Positions 6,201 through 8,200 of a stretch of DNA of 8,200 nucleotides are shown here, in pieces. The DNA is from Burkholderiaceae bacterium (lineage in GTDB: Bacteria > Pseudomonadota > Gammaproteobacteria > Burkholderiales > Burkholderiaceae). The DNA lies in the NCBI GenBank assembly GCA_022701965.1, contig JAKONL010000211.1:1-8200 (forward strand). The letters run 5' to 3'. Under the pieces are notes generated by a model that searched no databases, was not told where the DNA came from, and saw only the letters and a program-made list of their open reading frames with translations. The position numbers and the translations under genes are program-made. Each line of letters begins with the position of its first letter. Position 1 is the first letter of the stretch.

Positions 6201-6805
6201 TGGACGATGAAGCTGGAGAACAGCACGCCGAGCACCGGGCTGGGCGCGACGTTGCGCTGTCGCTTCCTGCGCACCGGCACTTCTTCCTCGTCGTCGTCGG
6301 CCTTGGCGACCTTCACCTTGCGCGGCTTGGGCGCATCGACCTCGTAGCCGAGCACGCGCGAGACCTCGTCCATCACGTCGTTGGCCAGCTTCTCCTTGCC
6401 GTCGCGCCCGAGGATCTCGGCCGACGTGCGCTGCGAGACCAGCATCAGCAGGCCGCTGCGGATCTTCGGCTGCATCTGCTTGATGCGCTCGACCGACTTG
6501 TCGTTCTCCAGCTCCAGCGTGATGCCGATCTGCGCCACGCGCTCGCCACCGGGGTCGGCCAGGTTCACGACCATGTTGTCCAGCGCGAGGAAGCTCGGCT
6601 TGGCGTCCTTGGGCGGCTCGGCGGCGGCGACTTCCGCATGGTCGTCGGCATGGCCCTTCTTGCCGAGGAAGAACCAGGCCCCGCCGCCGCCCGCGGCCAG
6701 CAGCACGACGGCGGCGACGACGACGATCAGCAGGGTCTTCTTTCCCTTGGGTTTCTCGGTGGCCGCCGCGGCGGAGGCGGCGGGGGCGGCGGGCTTGGCT
6801 GACAC
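6197..6805 (-). CDS. fliL: Flagellar basal body-associated protein FliL with charged insert
   Basis: This single-pass inner-membrane protein sits around the stators and supports motor torque. From the GTG at 6803-6805 it is 202 residues: a short Ala/Pro/Lys-rich cytoplasmic tail, one membrane helix (about 24-47), and a periplasmic SPFH-like FliL domain (about 70-155) containing FLALDNMVVNLADPGG, ITLELENDKSVERIKQMQPK and SQRTSAEILG. The very C-terminus, VLFSSFIVQ, is the normal conserved FliL ending, but a strongly charged stretch of about 34 residues (DDDEEE then VRRKRQR) separates it from the domain. I chose the GTG at 6805 because AAGGA stands 6 nt before it; an upstream in-frame TTG at 6853 would add 16 unlikely residues. 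The stop overlaps fliM by 4 bp. Confidence 0.93.
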   Translation of the reverse strand: MSAKPAAPAASAAAATEKPKGKKTLLIVVVAAVVLLAAGGGGAWFFLGKKGHADDHAEVAAAEPPKDAKPSFLALDNMVVNLADPGGERVAQIGITLELENDKSVERIKQMQPKIRSGLLMLVSQRTSAEILGRDGKEKLANDVMDEVSRVLGYEVDAPKPRKVKVAKADDDEEEVPVRRKRQRNVAPSPVLGVLFSSFIVQ

Positions 6806-6811
6806 GGTGTT

Positions 6812-6816
6812 TCCTT
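6812..6816 (-). promoter_or_regulatory. fliL: Ribosome-binding site deciding the fliL start
   Basis: AAGGA on the - strand is 6 nt before the GTG at 6803-6805. It is the only Shine-Dalgarno-like sequence near the possible starts and supports the shorter FliL beginning MSAKPAAP. Confidence 0.6.
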
Positions 6817-6821
6817 GGTTC

Positions 6822-6842
6822 GCCGGGTTCGCTCGACCCGGC
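6822..6842 (-). promoter_or_regulatory. 7-bp inverted repeat (hairpin) in the fliL 5' leader
   Basis: GCCGGGT and ACCCGGC form a perfect 7-bp stem around a 7-nt loop, ending 5 nt upstream of the fliL Shine-Dalgarno. No T-run follows on the - strand, so it is not a classical intrinsic terminator. It could act as an RNA processing or stabilising stem, or influence fliL initiation; the function is not shown. Confidence 0.4.
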
Positions 6843-6942
6843 CTGTGACGCAATTATTCGATCGCGTCGCCCGACGAAGTCCGCGAAAAGCGGCAGGAAA
6901 GCCGTGCATTAAGGCCGCTTCGACGCGGCGCGGAAAAAACGC

Positions 6943-8200
6943 TCAGACGTAGAGGTCGAGCGAACGCGCGCCGCCCGGGCGCGCCGGAGCACCGGCCGCG
7001 GTGGCGGCGCTGCCAGAGGCGGTGCCGGCGTCCAGACGCACCGGCGCGGTCCCCCGGCCCGATGTCCCGTCGCCAGACGAGCCGCCGGAGCCGCCGGAGC
7101 CGCCGGCACCGCCCGCGCCGGCGTGCGTGCCGCCGGCCCACGATCCCGCGACCGAGGCGTCGGCGAGCACCACGCCCTCGGCGCCCATCATCTGCCGCAG
7201 CTGCGGCATCGCCTGCGCCAGCAGGGCGCGCGTGTCGGCCTGGTCGGCGCGGAACACCACCTGCGCCTCGTTGCCCTTGACCTGCACGTCGACCGACACC
7301 GGCCGCCCGCCGACCTCGACGGTGAGCGAGGCGTTCTGGTTCTTCTGCGCCACGACCTGGGCCAGCCAGCCGTTCATCGCATCGGCCGACCGGTCGGCCG
7401 CTCCCGACGCCACGCCGGCGGACGCTCCCGCGGCGTCGACCGGCGTCGTGAAGGCCGAGGCGGCGAACGCGGTACCACCGCCGGGCGCCGCCGCGTCGCC
7501 GAGCGCGGCGTGCGTCATCGACAGCACGCGTTCGAAACGGCGCAGCAGCGGCGACGATTCGCCGCCCGCGGACGCGCCGGCCAGTGCCGCGGTGGCCGAC
7601 AGGTCGGTCGCGCCTCGACCGGACGCGACACCGGCCACCGGCGCCTGCTGCGCGGCCCGGTCGGCGACGGCCTGGGCGACGGCACGCTGTGCCTGCTGCG
7701 CGGCGGCCGACGATGCAGCGGCCGAAGCGGCGGTGGCCGACGGTGCGACCAGGCCGTCGACCGGCGCGGCCTGCGCGGCGGTGGGCGCGCTCGCAACCGC
7801 CGGATTCGCCAGGGATGCGGACGAGGACACGGATGCGGCGACGTCGGATGCCGGGCCGGTCGCCGCGCGCAGCGCCGGATTGCGCGCAGCGCCTGCGACC
7901 GGCGCGGGGACGTCCGGTTCGCCCGTGACGGCGCCCACGACCGTCGCGGCCGTCGCCTGCGTGGACGCAGCCGTGCCCGGCGCGACCGCGAACGCACTCG
8001 CAACCGCACTGGCGGCGGCAGCGGCGGCTTCGCTCGTCGCAACCGTGGCGCTCCCAGCGAGCGCCGAGCCGGCCATCGCGCCAGTGCCTGGAACGCCCGG
8101 TGCCTCGCCGGGCCGGAGCGCCGGACCGGCCGCGACCGACGGCACGCCCTGCAGCGCAGGTGCCGTGCTGGAGACGGCACCCGGCATCCGGCTGGAGGAA
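6943..8200 (-). CDS. fliK: Flagellar hook-length control protein FliK (N-terminal part outside window)
   Basis: The frame is open from the window edge to a TGA at 6943-6945. An ATG at 8185-8187 is in frame, but codons continue upstream to the edge, so the true start is probably outside. FliK is a secreted molecular ruler that stops hook growth and switches export to filament substrates. The visible 414+ residues begin with about 270 low-complexity Ala/Val/Ser/Pro residues, as expected for the disordered ruler part. A compact Flg_hook-like domain follows (about 284-350 counted from 8187), with SLTVEVGGRPVSVDVQV, EAQVVFRAD, RALLAQAMPQLRQMM and EGVVLADASV. The usual LxPxxLG motif of this domain is not recognisable. 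A tail of about 64 residues, Gly/Ser/Ala-rich, ends in SLDLYV. Position directly before fliL supports the call. Confidence 0.85.
   Translation of the reverse strand, partial: SSSRMPGAVSSTAPALQGVPSVAAGPALRPGEAPGVPGTGAMAGSALAGSATVATSEAAAAAASAVASAFAVAPGTAASTQATAATVVGAVTGEPDVPAPVAGAARNPALRAATGPASDVAASVSSSASLANPAVASAPTAAQAAPVDGLVAPSATAASAAASSAAAQQAQRAVAQAVADRAAQQAPVAGVASGRGATDLSATAALAGASAGGESSPLLRRFERVLSMTHAALGDAAAPGGGTAFAASAFTTPVDAAGASAGVASGAADRSADAMNGWLAQVVAQKNQNASLTVEVGGRPVSVDVQVKGNEAQVVFRADQADTRALLAQAMPQLRQMMGAEGVVLADASVAGSWAGGTHAGAGGAGGSGGSGGSSGDGTSGRGTAPVRLDAGTASGSAATAAGAPARPGGARSLDLYV
7079..7105. repeat. Three exact copies of a 9-bp tandem repeat in fliK
   Basis: The unit GAGCCGCCG (+ strand) occurs three times without a mismatch and encodes the Gly-Gly-Ser repeat in the FliK C-terminal tail. 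The unit length is a multiple of three, so slippage would change tail length without breaking the frame. Confidence 0.8.

Larger units (their letters stand above)
6806..6942 (-). promoter_or_regulatory. fliK-fliL intergenic leader, possible internal promoter
   Basis: These 137 bp are the only sizeable gap in the flagellar block. On the - strand they hold a T6 run just after fliK, a small GCCGC-N6-GCGGC dyad (6914-6929), an isolated AATAAT (6853-6858) resembling a -10 box 48 bp before the fliL start, and a 7-bp hairpin next to the ribosome-binding site. No good -35 hexamer lies 16-18 bp upstream of AATAAT. I found no sigma-28 or sigma-54 promoter match. An internal promoter for fliL onward is plausible from the spacing alone. 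Confidence 0.3.

Noticed and set aside
4911..6347. 478-codon + strand open frame opposite fliN, fliM and fliL
   Set aside because: The - strand proteins are unmistakable flagellar components; the + strand product is His/Arg/Ala-rich with no domain.
6806..6853. TTG start for FliL adding 16 residues
   Set aside because: The added residues are not FliL-like and include the leader hairpin; the GTG at 6805 has a well-spaced AAGGA.
6914..6929. Hairpin GCCGC-N6-GCGGC after fliK as an intrinsic terminator
   Set aside because: The stem is only 5 bp and the T-run lies before it, not after it, on the transcribed strand.
6806..6942. Sigma-28 or sigma-54 flagellar promoter before fliL
   Set aside because: No TAAA-N-GCCGATAA-like pair is present, and the single TTGC has no GG at the required distance.
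1..8200. CRISPR array, tRNA or rRNA genes, insertion sequences
   Set aside because: No spaced repeats, RNA gene signatures, transposase motifs or flanking terminal repeats were seen on either strand.

Overview
The window is about 70% G+C and almost entirely coding. Codons end mostly in G or C, and long antisense open frames are common as a result. The gene order fliK-fliL-fliM-fliN-fliO-fliP-fliQ-fliR, together with the style of the proteins, points to a beta-proteobacterium, most likely Burkholderiales (Comamonadaceae-like). That placement is an inference from gene order and protein character, not from a search.

Positions 1-2660 hold a small signalling and redox region. First come the last 25 codons of an unidentified + strand gene. 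They overlap convergently with a 174-residue single-GAF-domain protein on the - strand. A 118-bp AT-richer intergenic region follows, carrying a G-quadruplex-type motif and short inverted repeats. Then a + strand operon runs through three genes: a soluble NarL/DegS-type histidine kinase with no sensor domain, a NarL/LuxR-type response regulator (ATGA overlap with the kinase), and an NAD(P)H-dependent FMN reductase-type flavoprotein 13 bp downstream.

Positions 2686-8200 hold the distal half of a flagellar operon on the - strand, read from right to left. It starts with fliK (5' part outside the window), followed by a 137-bp gap with a hairpin in the fliL leader. Then fliL, fliM, fliN, fliO, fliP, fliQ and fliR are packed tightly. 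Four of the six junctions overlap by 4-11 bp and the other two are separated by 15 and 4 bp, so the block is probably translated with coupling. FliK sets hook length, FliL supports the stators, FliM and FliN form the switch/C ring, and FliO assists assembly of the FliP-FliQ-FliR export gate.

No wholly new system stands out. The points most worth a second look are: a FliM with no recognisable N-terminal CheY-binding peptide; a FliL with a charged insert just before its conserved C-terminus; a FliK whose C-terminal domain lacks the usual LxPxxLG-type motif; and the sensor-less kinase divergent from a stand-alone GAF protein, with a compact G4 motif between them.
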